Source: UBA4923 sp964486135 (GTDB taxonomy: Bacteria; Bacillota; Clostridia; Saccharofermentanales; DTU023). From it: 15,935 bases of DNA. Below the pieces are notes generated by a model. The model did not search any database. It was not told the DNA's origin and saw only the letters and a program-made list of their open reading frames with translations. Below are positions 1 through 8,469 of the stretch, piece after piece. The position numbers were made by a program, and so were the translations under genes. The stretch's first letter is position 1, and each line of letters opens with the position of its first letter. The stretch covers positions 1 to 15,935 of the forward strand of contig CAZAKT010000033.1 of NCBI GenBank assembly GCA_964486135.1, given 5' to 3'.

Positions 1-54
1 AACCCGCATCCGCAGCTCCGGAGGCTACTGCCTTATCCATTAGGCCACTGGGAC
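1..54 (-). tRNA. tRNA-Arg (anticodon CCG), 3' part outside the window
   Basis: Read on the minus strand from position 54, the sequence begins GTCCCAG (acceptor strand), TG, then a D-arm with GCCT pairing AGGC around AATGGATA, then an anticodon arm GTAGC-CTCCGGA-GCTGC. The loop gives anticodon CCG, which reads the arginine codon CGG. A five-base variable loop and the start of the T-stem (CGGGTT) follow before the window edge. About 54 of roughly 76 bases are present; the rest of the T-arm, the 3' acceptor strand and any CCA lie beyond position 1. CGG codons are plausible in a GC-rich genome. The gene lies 35 nt after the mfd stop on the same strand. Confidence 0.93.
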
Positions 55-64
55 TCGCTCCGTC

Positions 65-93
65 ATTTTAGTACAGACGGAAACAAACTTCAA
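65..93 (-). promoter_or_regulatory. Probable sigma-A promoter of tRNA-Arg, overlapping the mfd stop codon
   Basis: On the minus strand, TTGAAG (93-88) is followed after exactly 17 nt by TAAAAT (70-65), a fair match to the -35/-10 consensus. Transcription would start near position 58, about four bases ahead of the mature tRNA 5' end at 54. The segment just after the -10 (GACGGAG) is GC-rich, as in discriminators of stringently controlled stable-RNA promoters. The -35 box contains the mfd stop codon (92-90). A short inverted repeat (CCGTC 60-64 / GACGG 76-80) overlaps it. This is prediction by eye. Confidence 0.5.
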
Positions 94-3000
94 GAAAGTG
101 CCGGGACAGCCGCGAAGAGGTCACGGAGGAGGCCTGGCGCCAGGGAAGCTTTTTTTGCCGCCCCCCTCATCAGGATCAGGGGCCTATAACCAGCCTTGAA
201 TGTCAGGGGGTAGTCTTCAGTCCCCGAGGCGAGCAGGCTGGCAATCAGGTCCATGGAGTCCGATGCCTGGTCGGACAGGAGGAGTTCAATGTCAGATCCG
301 CTGGCCCTGATCCGCGAAAAGCCGGCGCGCTCGCCGAAGGCGCGGATATAGGCGATGTCGAGGAGGGCAAGGGCCTCGGGAGGCGGGTCGCCGTAGCGGT
401 CAAGCAGTTCGTCATAGACATCCCGATAATCGCCAATATTTCCGATCGAGGCCAGGCGCCGGTAAAGATCGAGCCGCTCCCCGCCTTCCCGGACATAGGC
501 CAAGGGCAGGACGGCATCAACGGCCAGATCGACCACGGTCGCCGCTTTCTTCTCGGGCGCCTTGCCCTCCCTCTCCTCGATGACGGCCTCCTCCAGCATC
601 TTGGAGTAGAGGTCATAGCCGATGGCCCCCAGATGGCCGCTTTGTTCCGCACCCAGCAGGCTGCCGGCGCCGCGCACTTCCAGGTCACGCAGGGCGATCT
701 GGAAACCGGATCCCAACTCCGTAAAGTCCCGGATGGCCGCCAGTCTTTTCTGGGCCGCCTCCCCTATCACCCGGTCCGGCCTGTAGGTGATCAGTGCATA
801 GGCCTGATGGTCCGACCTGCCGACCCGGCCCCTGAGCTGATAGAGCTGGGCCAGGCCGAACCGGTCAGCGTCCTCGACGACCAGGGTATTGACCTGGGGC
901 ATATCAATGCCGGATTCAATGATGGTCGTGCAGACCAGGACATCATAGTCCCCGGCGACAAAATCCTCTATGACTGATTCCAGCCGGCGTTCAGACATTT
1001 TCGCGTGTGCTGTGACAAAGCGGACACCCGGCAGTTTCTCCGCCAGTTCTGCCGTCCGCCGGTCGATGGTATGGGTATTGTTATAAAGATAGAAGACCTG
1101 TCCGTGCCTGGCCTGTTCGCGCAGGATGGCATCCAGGACCAGGTCCTCCGAATACTCGATCACGGTTGTATGGACGGGCAGCCTGTCCTCCGGGCCCTCC
1201 TCCAGAAGTGAGATGTCCCGGATCCCGGACAGGGAAAAATGAAGGGTTCGGGGGATGGGCGTGGCCGACAGGGAGAGGACCTCCACGGTGGGCGAAAGGG
1301 CCTTGATCATCTCCTTATGGTCGACCCCGAAGCGTTGCTCCTCATCAATGACCAGAAGGCCGAGGTCCCGGAAGACGACGTCCTTGGACAGGAGGCGGTG
1401 GGTCGCGATGACAATATCCACCTTTCCCGAGGCCAGTCCCTTAATGGTTTCCTTTTGCTCCTCCGGCGGGACGAAACGTGACAACTGCCTGGTCGTAACC
1501 GGAAAACCTTCCAGTCTTTCCAGAAGATTCTTGTAGTGCTGGCTGACCAGGATGGTCGTAGGAGCCAGCAAAGCGGCCTGTTTGCCCTCCATAACACATT
1601 TGAAGAGGGCCCGGAAGCTGACTTCGGTCTTGCCGAAACCGACGTCACCGCAGACCAGGCGGTCCATGACCTTGTCACTTTCCATATCTCCCTTGATCTC
1701 TTTGATTGCCCGGATCTGGTCCTCCGTCTCCTCATAGGGGAAGGCAAATTCAAAGTCCTTCTGCCAGGGGGTGTCAGGCCCGTAGATATGGCCCTTGATG
1801 GCCCGTCGCTCGGCGTAGAGGGAGGTAATGTCCGTCACCAGCCGCTTGATCGAGGATCGGGCCCTTTCCTTTTGACGCTGCCATTCCGCTCCGCCCAGCC
1901 TGGACAGTTTGGGCTTGGCCTCACCTGCCGGGATGTAGGGGGTCAGAAGTCCGACCCGATCGACGGGCAGGCGGAGCAAGCCGTCCCGGTAGTTGACTGT
2001 GAGATAGTCGCGCTCACCATCGCTGGTCGCGATTATCTCAGTCCCCTGGTATTGACCGATGCCGTAGTCCTCGTGGACGACAAGCGAGCCCGGTTCCAGG
2101 CCCGTGAAGAAGGCCTCCCGTTTCGTTCGGCGGGCCGTCCTGGTCTTCCGTCTGCCGCTACCGAACAAGTCCCCCGTACCGGCAATAAAAAGGGCTTGCT
2201 CGGGGAAAATAAAACCACGCGGCATTTCCCAGGGCAGAACCAGGCTGGAGTAGAGCTCGCTTTCGGCCAGGAAAAGGGAAAGTCGCTCGGCCCGCTCTTC
2301 CGAGCCTGTGAAGAGGAGGCTGGAGCCCCCCTGTTGATTTATTTTCGCTATTTGTTTCGCCAGCCGATCCGGCTTGTTCCTGTATTTGTCAGAAACCCGG
2401 GCGCGGAAGGCGATCGCCTCGGCGCCAGGCAGTCCGTTGCCGGAAAAAGACAGGTCAAGAAGGGCCAGAAAGGAGGATTCCCGGTCGACCGCTTGTAAGA
2501 CCTGGGCCGGTGTCAACTGGCAGGAGGCGGCGACGGAAAAGCTCTCCCCCCTTTCCCTGTAGCCGGTCAGCCGTGTCTGGTAGCCGGCCTGGGCCGCGTC
2601 CAGGCGCTGGGAGAAGCTGAGAGGTTCATCGAGGAAGAACAAGGGGCGGCCAGGCGCCGCATAGTCAATTATGCTGGTCGCGGCCTGTTCAAAAAAAGGC
2701 AGCCATCTGTCCAGGGAAGGAAAATAGATCTTTTCCGACAGGCGTTCAAGGTCGCGTTCCCCAGACCGCCTCAGCCGTTCCACCGCCTCTTTCCCGGATC
2801 CCGATGCGGCCAATTGCCGGAGCTCCCGATCGAGGAGCTCCCTGACCTGGCGGCCTGTTTCCTCCCATTCCCCGGGCAGGAGGGGGTGTTCGCGTGCGGG
2901 AGCCAGATCAAAGGCTGTCAGGGTCCGGGTCGACCGCTGACTATCGGGATCGAGCGCCTTCAATTCATCAATCTCGATATCGAAGAAGGAGATTCTGACG

Positions 3001-3629
3001 GCACGGATCCCGTCCTCACGGGCGGCCGGGGACCAGACATCCAGGATATCGCCGCGGCGGGCAAACTGCCCCGGTCCCTCAACCTGCGGGAAGCGCTCAT
3101 AGCCGGACTGGATAAGCTGCCGCTCCAGTTCCTCGGGCACCAGGGACTGGCCGACTTCAAGCCGGATGATAAAGGACTTGAAGGTGCCCGGCAGGCGGAG
3201 GCGCTGGAGGGCGGCGTCGGCCGGAAGGATCAGGACCTGATAATCGCCGGACAGGAGCTGGGCCATAATGGCTGCCCGTTCCAGTTCGATCTCACGGCTA
3301 ACGGCCCTGGCATCGATAAGGGAGAGTTCCCGGCCATGGAAGGTCAGGAGCCCTCCGGGATCCAGATAACCGGCCAGTTCCTCACCCAGGGCCCGGGCCC
3401 TGGCTTCATCCGGCACCAGGACAAGGGCCGGCCGGCCCGTCCTGTCAAGAAGGGAGGCAATCAGGAAGGATTTGGCCGGATCCGGAAGGCCGGATAGATT
3501 GGCCTGCCTTCGACCGTCGATGCAGGCCAGGAGCTGCCTGCCCGCTTCCGAGTCAAGCAGGGAGCGGGCCGCGTCCGACCAAAGCTCCCGGGGCCGGTCA
3601 TCGCCTCTTGTCAGCTTATTGGGTTTCAT
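90..3629 (-). CDS. mfd: Transcription-repair coupling factor Mfd
   Basis: Full-length Mfd (1179 aa; the family is about 1150-1200). Mfd is a cytoplasmic ATP-dependent translocase that pushes stalled RNA polymerase off DNA and recruits UvrA to the lesion. N-terminal UvrB-like domains cover roughly residues 25-450. The RNA-polymerase-interacting domain begins near residue 509 with the LEPGSLVVHEDYGIG motif. The RecG-like motor follows: Walker A GDVGFGKT (661-668), DEEQ box (762-765), SAT motif (788-790), motif VI QLRGRVGR (931-938). A C-terminal UvrA-binding-like domain spans about 1030-1179. The ATG start shares one base with the pth stop (TGATG). An AAAAAAGG tract lies just upstream, so translation is probably coupled to pth. 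The pth-mfd neighbourhood matches Bacillus, but without the small fin gene that lies between them there. Nothing looks broken. Confidence 0.98.
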   Translation of the reverse strand: MKPNKLTRGDDRPRELWSDAARSLLDSEAGRQLLACIDGRRQANLSGLPDPAKSFLIASLLDRTGRPALVLVPDEARARALGEELAGYLDPGGLLTFHGRELSLIDARAVSREIELERAAIMAQLLSGDYQVLILPADAALQRLRLPGTFKSFIIRLEVGQSLVPEELERQLIQSGYERFPQVEGPGQFARRGDILDVWSPAAREDGIRAVRISFFDIEIDELKALDPDSQRSTRTLTAFDLAPAREHPLLPGEWEETGRQVRELLDRELRQLAASGSGKEAVERLRRSGERDLERLSEKIYFPSLDRWLPFFEQAATSIIDYAAPGRPLFFLDEPLSFSQRLDAAQAGYQTRLTGYRERGESFSVAASCQLTPAQVLQAVDRESSFLALLDLSFSGNGLPGAEAIAFRARVSDKYRNKPDRLAKQIAKINQQGGSSLLFTGSEERAERLSLFLAESELYSSLVLPWEMPRGFIFPEQALFIAGTGDLFGSGRRKTRTARRTKREAFFTGLEPGSLVVHEDYGIGQYQGTEIIATSDGERDYLTVNYRDGLLRLPVDRVGLLTPYIPAGEAKPKLSRLGGAEWQRQKERARSSIKRLVTDITSLYAERRAIKGHIYGPDTPWQKDFEFAFPYEETEDQIRAIKEIKGDMESDKVMDRLVCGDVGFGKTEVSFRALFKCVMEGKQAALLAPTTILVSQHYKNLLERLEGFPVTTRQLSRFVPPEEQKETIKGLASGKVDIVIATHRLLSKDVVFRDLGLLVIDEEQRFGVDHKEMIKALSPTVEVLSLSATPIPRTLHFSLSGIRDISLLEEGPEDRLPVHTTVIEYSEDLVLDAILREQARHGQVFYLYNNTHTIDRRTAELAEKLPGVRFVTAHAKMSERRLESVIEDFVAGDYDVLVCTTIIESGIDMPQVNTLVVEDADRFGLAQLYQLRGRVGRSDHQAYALITYRPDRVIGEAAQKRLAAIRDFTELGSGFQIALRDLEVRGAGSLLGAEQSGHLGAIGYDLYSKMLEEAVIEEREGKAPEKKAATVVDLAVDAVLPLAYVREGGERLDLYRRLASIGNIGDYRDVYDELLDRYGDPPPEALALLDIAYIRAFGERAGFSRIRASGSDIELLLSDQASDSMDLIASLLASGTEDYPLTFKAGYRPLILMRGAAKKASLAPGLLRDLFAAVPALS

Positions 3630-4204
3630 CAGCCTTTTTTGTTGAACTGTTCCTGGGCCGCCTGCTGTTGGCCGCTGACGATCAGTTCGACGGCAAGACA
3701 GGCATCAAGGATGGCTGACCGGACTGACCCGGCGGCTGAACGCGGGATCTTTGACAGGACGAAGCCGACGATATCTTCCGTGGGCGGCGGGCCTATACCG
3801 ATCCGGACACGGGGGAAGGACCTGTCCTTCAAATAGGCCAGGATGGACTTCATCCCCTTGTGACTGCCGGCGCTCCCCTGGTCACGGACCCGGATCCGTC
3901 CCAAGGGAAGGTCAAAATCATCGTAGAGGACAATGACCCGGTCGGGTGGGATTTTCTCATAGGCCAGGGCACGCTTGATGCTGTCGCCGGAAAGATTCAT
4001 ATAGGTATTGGGCTTCAGCAACCTGACAGGGACGCCCCCGATCAGGCCCTCGCCGGTCAGGCCCCTGAAGCGGCGCCTCCTGACCGGGATGCCGTGCTGA
4101 CGCGCCAATTCATCCAGGGCCATCCTGCCGACATTATGCCAGGTCTCCTCATAGGCCTTGCCTGGATTGCCCAGTCCCACGATCAGCCAGCGCTCATTTT
4201 TCAT
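3629..4204 (-). CDS. pth: Peptidyl-tRNA hydrolase
   Basis: Pth releases tRNA from peptidyl-tRNAs that drop off the ribosome by cleaving the peptide-tRNA ester; it is essential in most bacteria. The 191 residues match family length. Visible motifs are GLGNPG with Asn13, the catalytic His23 in TWHNVG, Asn70 in NTYMNLSG, Asp95 in YDDFDLPLG, and the RIGIG segment near 134. At the position of E. coli Asn114 (usually GGHNG) this protein has SHKGMKS, i.e. Lys116; His115 is kept. The ATG start overlaps the walJ stop by four bases (ATGA) and has a strong GGGGGGAG Shine-Dalgarno site seven nt upstream. The stop overlaps the mfd start by one base. Confidence 0.97.
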   Translation of the reverse strand: MKNERWLIVGLGNPGKAYEETWHNVGRMALDELARQHGIPVRRRRFRGLTGEGLIGGVPVRLLKPNTYMNLSGDSIKRALAYEKIPPDRVIVLYDDFDLPLGRIRVRDQGSAGSHKGMKSILAYLKDRSFPRVRIGIGPPPTEDIVGFVLSKIPRSAAGSVRSAILDACLAVELIVSGQQQAAQEQFNKKG

Positions 4205-5094
4205 TGAGGACTCCCCCCACTCCCAGTCGCCTCCCTGGCGAAGAGGGAGAGTTGCTCGCCGGGACAGGCTGCCCCCTGGCTCCCGGCCGGCGGGGGATCA
4301 CCCAAATAATGGGGACGGGAACAGCTGTAGCGGGCCGAGACAGAAATCAGGTAATCCCTGCCAGCCTTGGCCCCCGTATGGGACAGGTAGGTCGAGACCA
4401 CCTGGAGGGCCAGTTCGGGCAGGTTGTTTTCCTCGGACAGGTGTGAAAGAGCCAGGATCTCCGTACCCTGGCGGATCAACCAGGATGCCGCCCTGCCTGC
4501 CTCTTCATTTGACAGATGGCCTCTCGGGCTTGCGATCCGCCTCTTCAGGGAGGGCGGGTAGGAGCCTGTCTCCAGCATAGCCGGATCAAAGTTCGATTCA
4601 AGATGGATGACCCGGCAGCCCGTGAGCGCCTGACGGACCTGGGGGGCGAAATGGCCAAGATCGGTGGCAATCCCTATGTCGCCCCTGGCGGTTTCAATCC
4701 GGAAACCAACCGGATCCACGGCGTCATGGGGGATGGAGAAGGGATGGACGACCGTATCCCGGATGGCGAAGGACTGCCCCGCCTCAATCAGATGGATCAA
4801 GGATTCAGAAACGGGACCCAGGTCGGCCCGGGCTGCCTCGTAGGTTTTTCTTGTCAGATAGAGGGGGATCTTATGTCGGCGCATGACAATGCCAATTCCC
4901 GAGCTGTGGTCGATATGCTCATGGGTCAGGAGGATGGCGTCAACCCGCCGGGGGCCTTCGCCGATTGCCTCCAGGGCGAGTTCGAACTGGCGGCCGGACA
5001 TGCCGCAATCGATCGTTATACCAGCCGATTCCGTACGGACAAAGGTCGCGTTGCCGCTCGAGCCCGACCGAAGTGAAACAGAGAATACAGTCAT
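4201..5094 (-). CDS. walJ: MBL-fold metallohydrolase of the WalJ/YycJ family
   Basis: Metallo-beta-lactamase-fold protein of the WalJ (YycJ/VicX) family, usually encoded with WalRK. The family is thought to be a DNA exonuclease linked to cell division and wall homeostasis; the exact substrate is unsettled. In the 297-residue product the metal motif THEHIDH lies at 57-63. Further metal ligands are probably His123 (PHDAVDP), Asp145 and His193/His218 (PRGHLSNEEA, LSHLSEENN). The family N-terminus FSVxxSGSSGN starts at residue 4, which favours the ATG at 5094. An in-frame TTG at 5118 would add eight residues and overlap murA. The ATG sits four bases after the murA stop with only a weak ribosome site (GAAGA), so coupling to murA is likely. 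A Gly/Pro-rich tail of about 40 residues makes it longer than typical WalJ. Confidence 0.92.
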   Translation of the reverse strand: MTVFSVSLRSGSSGNATFVRTESAGITIDCGMSGRQFELALEAIGEGPRRVDAILLTHEHIDHSSGIGIVMRRHKIPLYLTRKTYEAARADLGPVSESLIHLIEAGQSFAIRDTVVHPFSIPHDAVDPVGFRIETARGDIGIATDLGHFAPQVRQALTGCRVIHLESNFDPAMLETGSYPPSLKRRIASPRGHLSNEEAGRAASWLIRQGTEILALSHLSEENNLPELALQVVSTYLSHTGAKAGRDYLISVSARYSCSRPHYLGDPPPAGSQGAACPGEQLSLFAREATGSGGSPQ

Positions 5095-5098
5095 GTTA

Positions 5099-6364
5099 TC
5101 AGTCTTCGGAGCGTTCAATCTCCGCGCCGAGTGCCGTCAATTTTTCCACAAAGAATTCGTAACCGCGCTCAATCCGGTCGATATCCAAGACCTCCGTCGT
5201 CCCCTGGGCGGCAAGGCCCGCCATGACCAGGGCGGCGCCGGCCCGCAGGTCACGGGCGGTGACCCGGGATCCTGTCAGGCGCGAATTGCCCTGGACAACG
5301 GCCAACCTGCCTGAGGTGATTATGTTGGCCCCCATCATGCGCAAGGCGTCGATGTACTGGAAACGGTTCTCCCAGACATTCTCGATCATCCGCCCCGTCC
5401 CCTCCGCGACGCAGAGGAGTACGGTGGTCTGGGGCTGCATATCGGTGGGGAAGCCTGGATAGGGCATGGTCTTGAAACTGGCTGCCCGCAACTTGTTCTC
5501 CCCTTCCATATAACAGCGGATGCTATCCTCGCCTTCCTCAACCTTAACCCCCATCTCCACCAGCTTGGCTGTCAAGGGTTCCATATGTTTGGGGATGACG
5601 CCCTCTACCGTGATATCCCCCCTTGTCAGTGGCGCCAGGATCATATAGGTACCCGCTTCAATCTGATCGGGGATTACCGCATATTCCTGGTTTGCAGGCA
5701 GGGTCGGCCGTCCGCTTATCCGGATGACATCCGTACCCGCGCCCCGGATATCGGCCCCCATGGCGTTGAGGAAGTTGGCCACATCAACGATGTGGGGTTC
5801 ACGCGCCGCATTGTCGATAACCGTCCTGCCCCTGGCCTTGACGGCGGCCAGCATGATATTGACGGTAGCCCCCACGCTAACCGTATCGAGGAAGATGCCG
5901 CCGCCCACCAGCTCATCCGCCTGGCAGGAAACGATGCCGTGCGCGACATCCGTTTTGGCGCCAAGCGCATGGAATCCCTTGAGGTGAAGGTCAATGGGCC
6001 TGACCCCGAAATCACAACCGCCTGGCATACGGAGCGCCACCTTGCCGAAACGGCCGAGCAGGGCGCCCAGCAGATAGTAGGAACCCCTCAATTGGGTCAC
6101 CCGGTCATGCAGGACTTCATGGGTATTGATCCGGGTCGGATCGAGTCTGACTTTACCTGGTCCCAACCGCTCGACGGTGGCCCCGATATCTTCAAAGATC
6201 TGGAGGAGAACATTAATATCGCTTATGGCGGGCAGGTTCTCAATGACGCAGGGCCCGTCCACCGCCATGGCGGCGGCCAGGACTGCCAGGGAGGCATTTT
6301 TCGAGCCCCCGATTTTCACCTGTCCCTTCAAGGCTTTTCCACCCTTAATAATATAGCTGCGCAA
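5099..6364 (-). CDS. murA: UDP-N-acetylglucosamine 1-carboxyvinyltransferase MurA (TTG start)
   Basis: MurA transfers enolpyruvate from PEP to UDP-GlcNAc, the first committed step of peptidoglycan synthesis, in the cytoplasm. The 421 residues equal family length. Lys22/Asn23 (GGSKNASLAVLAA) bind substrate. Cys117 in MPGGCDFGVRPIDLH is the PEP-reactive cysteine targeted by fosfomycin, so the enzyme should be sensitive in principle. Asp308 in GFPTDMQ is the expected general base, and Arg400 in IDRIERGYE matches the conserved C-terminal arginine. The start is TTG: it gives the standard MxxYIIKGG N-terminus and has AGAGG five nt upstream. The gene lies 12 nt after walK and 4 nt before walJ. Firmicutes often carry two murA paralogues; which one this is cannot be decided from the window. 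Confidence 0.97.
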   Translation of the reverse strand: MRSYIIKGGKALKGQVKIGGSKNASLAVLAAAMAVDGPCVIENLPAISDINVLLQIFEDIGATVERLGPGKVRLDPTRINTHEVLHDRVTQLRGSYYLLGALLGRFGKVALRMPGGCDFGVRPIDLHLKGFHALGAKTDVAHGIVSCQADELVGGGIFLDTVSVGATVNIMLAAVKARGRTVIDNAAREPHIVDVANFLNAMGADIRGAGTDVIRISGRPTLPANQEYAVIPDQIEAGTYMILAPLTRGDITVEGVIPKHMEPLTAKLVEMGVKVEEGEDSIRCYMEGENKLRAASFKTMPYPGFPTDMQPQTTVLLCVAEGTGRMIENVWENRFQYIDALRMMGANIITSGRLAVVQGNSRLTGSRVTARDLRAGAALVMAGLAAQGTTEVLDIDRIERGYEFFVEKLTALGAEIERSED

Positions 6365-6369
6365 GTGTA

Positions 6370-6377
6370 CCTCTTTT
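6370..6377 (-). promoter_or_regulatory. Ribosome binding site that fixes the murA TTG start
   Basis: On the minus strand AAAAGAGG is followed by a five-base spacer (TACAC) and then TTG at 6364-6362. No in-frame ATG or GTG gives the conserved YIIKGG N-terminus, so this site together with homology selects TTG. The first base of the site overlaps the last base of the walK stop codon. Confidence 0.75.
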
Positions 6378-7735
6378 CAGTTTGCCAACGTGATATCCAT
6401 GCTATTGTCAACTTTTTTGTCGATTATTTCAAGGAGGGTCCGCACATCAATGAGGCCGTCCCCTCCGGGTCCTCCCTCGCCGGCCCAGTCCCTTATGGTT
6501 GAGGCGGCCGCCCGTGTGATCGCGTCATCCGGTGTCTCCTTGCGCGACAGGTCATAGAGGGTTTCCTTGAGCAGCCTGGCGGCACTGGGCAGGAAGAGGG
6601 TGAACTGGCTGCCCTGGGCTGGTTCACTTTCCGCTTCTATCCTCCCGTGGTGCATGCGGGCCAGCTCAAGCGCGATGGGGAGGCCCAGCCCCGTCCCTCC
6701 AAATTGACGTGACCCCGTCTTGTCGACCCGGTAAAAACGCTGGAAGATGTTGCCAAGGTCCGCCTGGGAGATGCCGATTCCGTCATCCTTGACCTTGACA
6801 TAGACGTCATCGACGACAGAGCCGGTAAATATCTGGACATGCCCCCCCTTGTTTGAATAGCGGATGGCATTGACGATCAGGTTTGACAGGATCCGTTCTA
6901 TGGAGCCCTGGTCGGCGAACACAGCGGGCTCCCGGGTCAGGGAAAAAAATTCAAGCCTGATCTCCTGCGGGGCCGCCTGGCTGGACAGGCGCTCGCTCAG
7001 CCGCCGTGCGCAGTCGGCCAGGTCGAATACAGAGGCCTTGACCTGGATCCCCCTGCTATCAAGGCTGGAAAGGAGCAGGAGATCGGCGATCAGCTCCTCC
7101 ATCCGGACTGAGTCCTGGTAGATGCGGATGATATCCGACCGGATCTCCTCCTGGTCCTTCTCTTCAAGACCCCAGTCAAGCAGGGTTTCGGAATAGGTTT
7201 TCAGGGTGGTCAAGGGGGTCTTCAGTTCATGGGAGACATTGGCGACAAAGGCCTTCCTCCGCTCCTCCTGGCGTTTGAGATCGGAGAAGTCCTGGGCGGT
7301 GATGATATGGCCGCCAAAGCGGTTGTCGTTTCCACGCAGCGAATGATGTTGGCAGACCAGCCTGAAATGACGGTCCTTGAGATTGATTTCCCCCGAGATA
7401 TCGGTCGTGCCCAGATAATAGGCAGCCCTCATGCCGTTTTCCGTCCCGAAACGGTCGAGGAAGCCGGGGAGGGTGTCCGGGATGGTACCCAACATATCAA
7501 CGGCCACCGGATTGGACGCAAGCAGGCGGTCGTCACTTCCATAGGCGACGATACCCACATCGAGTGAGGCCAGGATGGCCTGGGATTCAGACCGTTCATT
7601 GGCGATCCGGCGCATGGTCCGCATGACATCCTGGTCAGCCCTCCGCCGGCTCCAACTCTTGTTCCATAGCAGGGCGGGAATGAGAAGGAGGGCAGTCAGG
7701 GACGAGGAGAGGAGAACAATCTGAAAAGTTGTCAT
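6377..7735 (-). CDS. walK: Sensor histidine kinase, WalK/VicK type
   Basis: Membrane histidine kinase partner of the WalR-like regulator next to it. The 452-residue chain has one N-terminal membrane segment (about 6-24) followed by a basic WNKSWSRRR stretch. A PAS-like domain follows (about 50-155), then a HisKA dimerisation helix with phospho-acceptor His169 (VSHELKTPLTTL). The HATPase has its N box at 285-294 (NLIVNAIRYS), G1 DDGIGI (317-322) and G2 GGTGLGL (346-352). There is no extracytoplasmic loop and no room for a HAMP domain, unlike Bacillus WalK with two membrane segments; streptococcal VicK also has one. About 66 residues follow the ATPase fold without recognised function. The start overlaps the walR stop (TAATG), so translation is coupled. 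PhoR is the main alternative; the walR and walJ neighbours favour WalK. Confidence 0.88.
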   Translation of the reverse strand: MTTFQIVLLSSSLTALLLIPALLWNKSWSRRRADQDVMRTMRRIANERSESQAILASLDVGIVAYGSDDRLLASNPVAVDMLGTIPDTLPGFLDRFGTENGMRAAYYLGTTDISGEINLKDRHFRLVCQHHSLRGNDNRFGGHIITAQDFSDLKRQEERRKAFVANVSHELKTPLTTLKTYSETLLDWGLEEKDQEEIRSDIIRIYQDSVRMEELIADLLLLSSLDSRGIQVKASVFDLADCARRLSERLSSQAAPQEIRLEFFSLTREPAVFADQGSIERILSNLIVNAIRYSNKGGHVQIFTGSVVDDVYVKVKDDGIGISQADLGNIFQRFYRVDKTGSRQFGGTGLGLPIALELARMHHGRIEAESEPAQGSQFTLFLPSAARLLKETLYDLSRKETPDDAITRAAASTIRDWAGEGGPGGDGLIDVRTLLEIIDKKVDNSMDITLAN

Positions 7736-8454
7736 TAATCGTTTTCCGTCGCCGTCTCCCCATGATCACGGCAGAAATAGTAACCGACTCCCCGTTTGGT
7801 CAAAATATAGCGGAATTGCTGATGATCCGGCTCGATCTTCTCCCTGGCCCGTCTCACCGTCACATCCACGGTTCGCACATCACCGTAGTATTCGTAGTCC
7901 CAGACATTTTCCAGCAACTCCTCACGCGTAAAGACCTGGCCCGCGTGGCTGGCCAGGAAACGGACCAGCTCATACTCGCGTAAGGTCAGATCGACGGGCT
8001 CCCCGTCCAGGGTCACCTGGTAGGCGTTCTGGTCAATGAAAATCCCACCGATCCGGATTGCCTGCGCCTGGTCCGGCCGGTCCTCCTGGATACTGACCCG
8101 CCTGAGCTGGGCCTTCACACGGGCCAGAAGCTCCCTGACGCTGAAGGGCTTTGTGATATAGTCATCGGCGCCCAGCTCCAGGCCCAGCACCTTGTCAATT
8201 TCCTCACTTTTGGCCGTCAGCATGATGATGGGGACCGTGGATTCCCGACGGATTCTCTTGCAGACATCGAAGCCGTCCAGGCCCGGTAGCATGCAGTCGA
8301 GCAGGACCAGGTCCGGCTTGCGGCTGAAGGCGAGTTGAAGCGCCTCCTCCCCGTCATAGGCGGCAATCACCTTGTAACCTTCACGCTCAAGATTGGAGCG
8401 CAGGATATTGACAATATTCGGCTCGTCGTCAACGACGAGGATTCGCACACTCAT
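7735..8454 (-). CDS. walR: OmpR-family response regulator WalR
   Basis: Two-domain DNA-binding response regulator (239 aa). The receiver domain (1-120) has the acidic pair Asp9/Asp10, phospho-acceptor Asp53 (LLDCMLPG), Thr80 and Lys102 (ITKPF). The winged-helix domain (about 135-230) contains GDVRTVDVTVRR and the RGVGYYF end, both close to the WalR/YycF consensus. In Bacillota WalR controls autolysins and wall metabolism and is usually essential. The ATG is preceded by GGAGAGG with six-nt spacing, the best ribosome site in the cluster. It starts 15 nt after the nagB stop and overlaps walK by one base. No separate promoter is evident in the 15-nt gap, so the pair is either read from upstream or from a promoter inside nagB. 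Confidence 0.93.
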   Translation of the reverse strand: MSVRILVVDDEPNIVNILRSNLEREGYKVIAAYDGEEALQLAFSRKPDLVLLDCMLPGLDGFDVCKRIRRESTVPIIMLTAKSEEIDKVLGLELGADDYITKPFSVRELLARVKAQLRRVSIQEDRPDQAQAIRIGGIFIDQNAYQVTLDGEPVDLTLREYELVRFLASHAGQVFTREELLENVWDYEYYGDVRTVDVTVRRAREKIEPDHQQFRYILTKRGVGYYFCRDHGETATEND

Positions 8455-8469
8455 ACAAAACCTCTCCGC

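Noticed and set aside
1536..2498. Plus-strand open frame of 320 codons inside mfd
   Set aside because: It is a shadow of mfd: the minus-strand frame carries the RNA-polymerase-binding and Walker motifs, and the plus frame has no recognisable domain.
5095..5118. TTG start at 5118 for walJ
   Set aside because: It overlaps murA and adds eight residues not seen in the family; the ATG at 5094 gives the conserved N-terminus. The ribosome site is weak for both, so some doubt remains.
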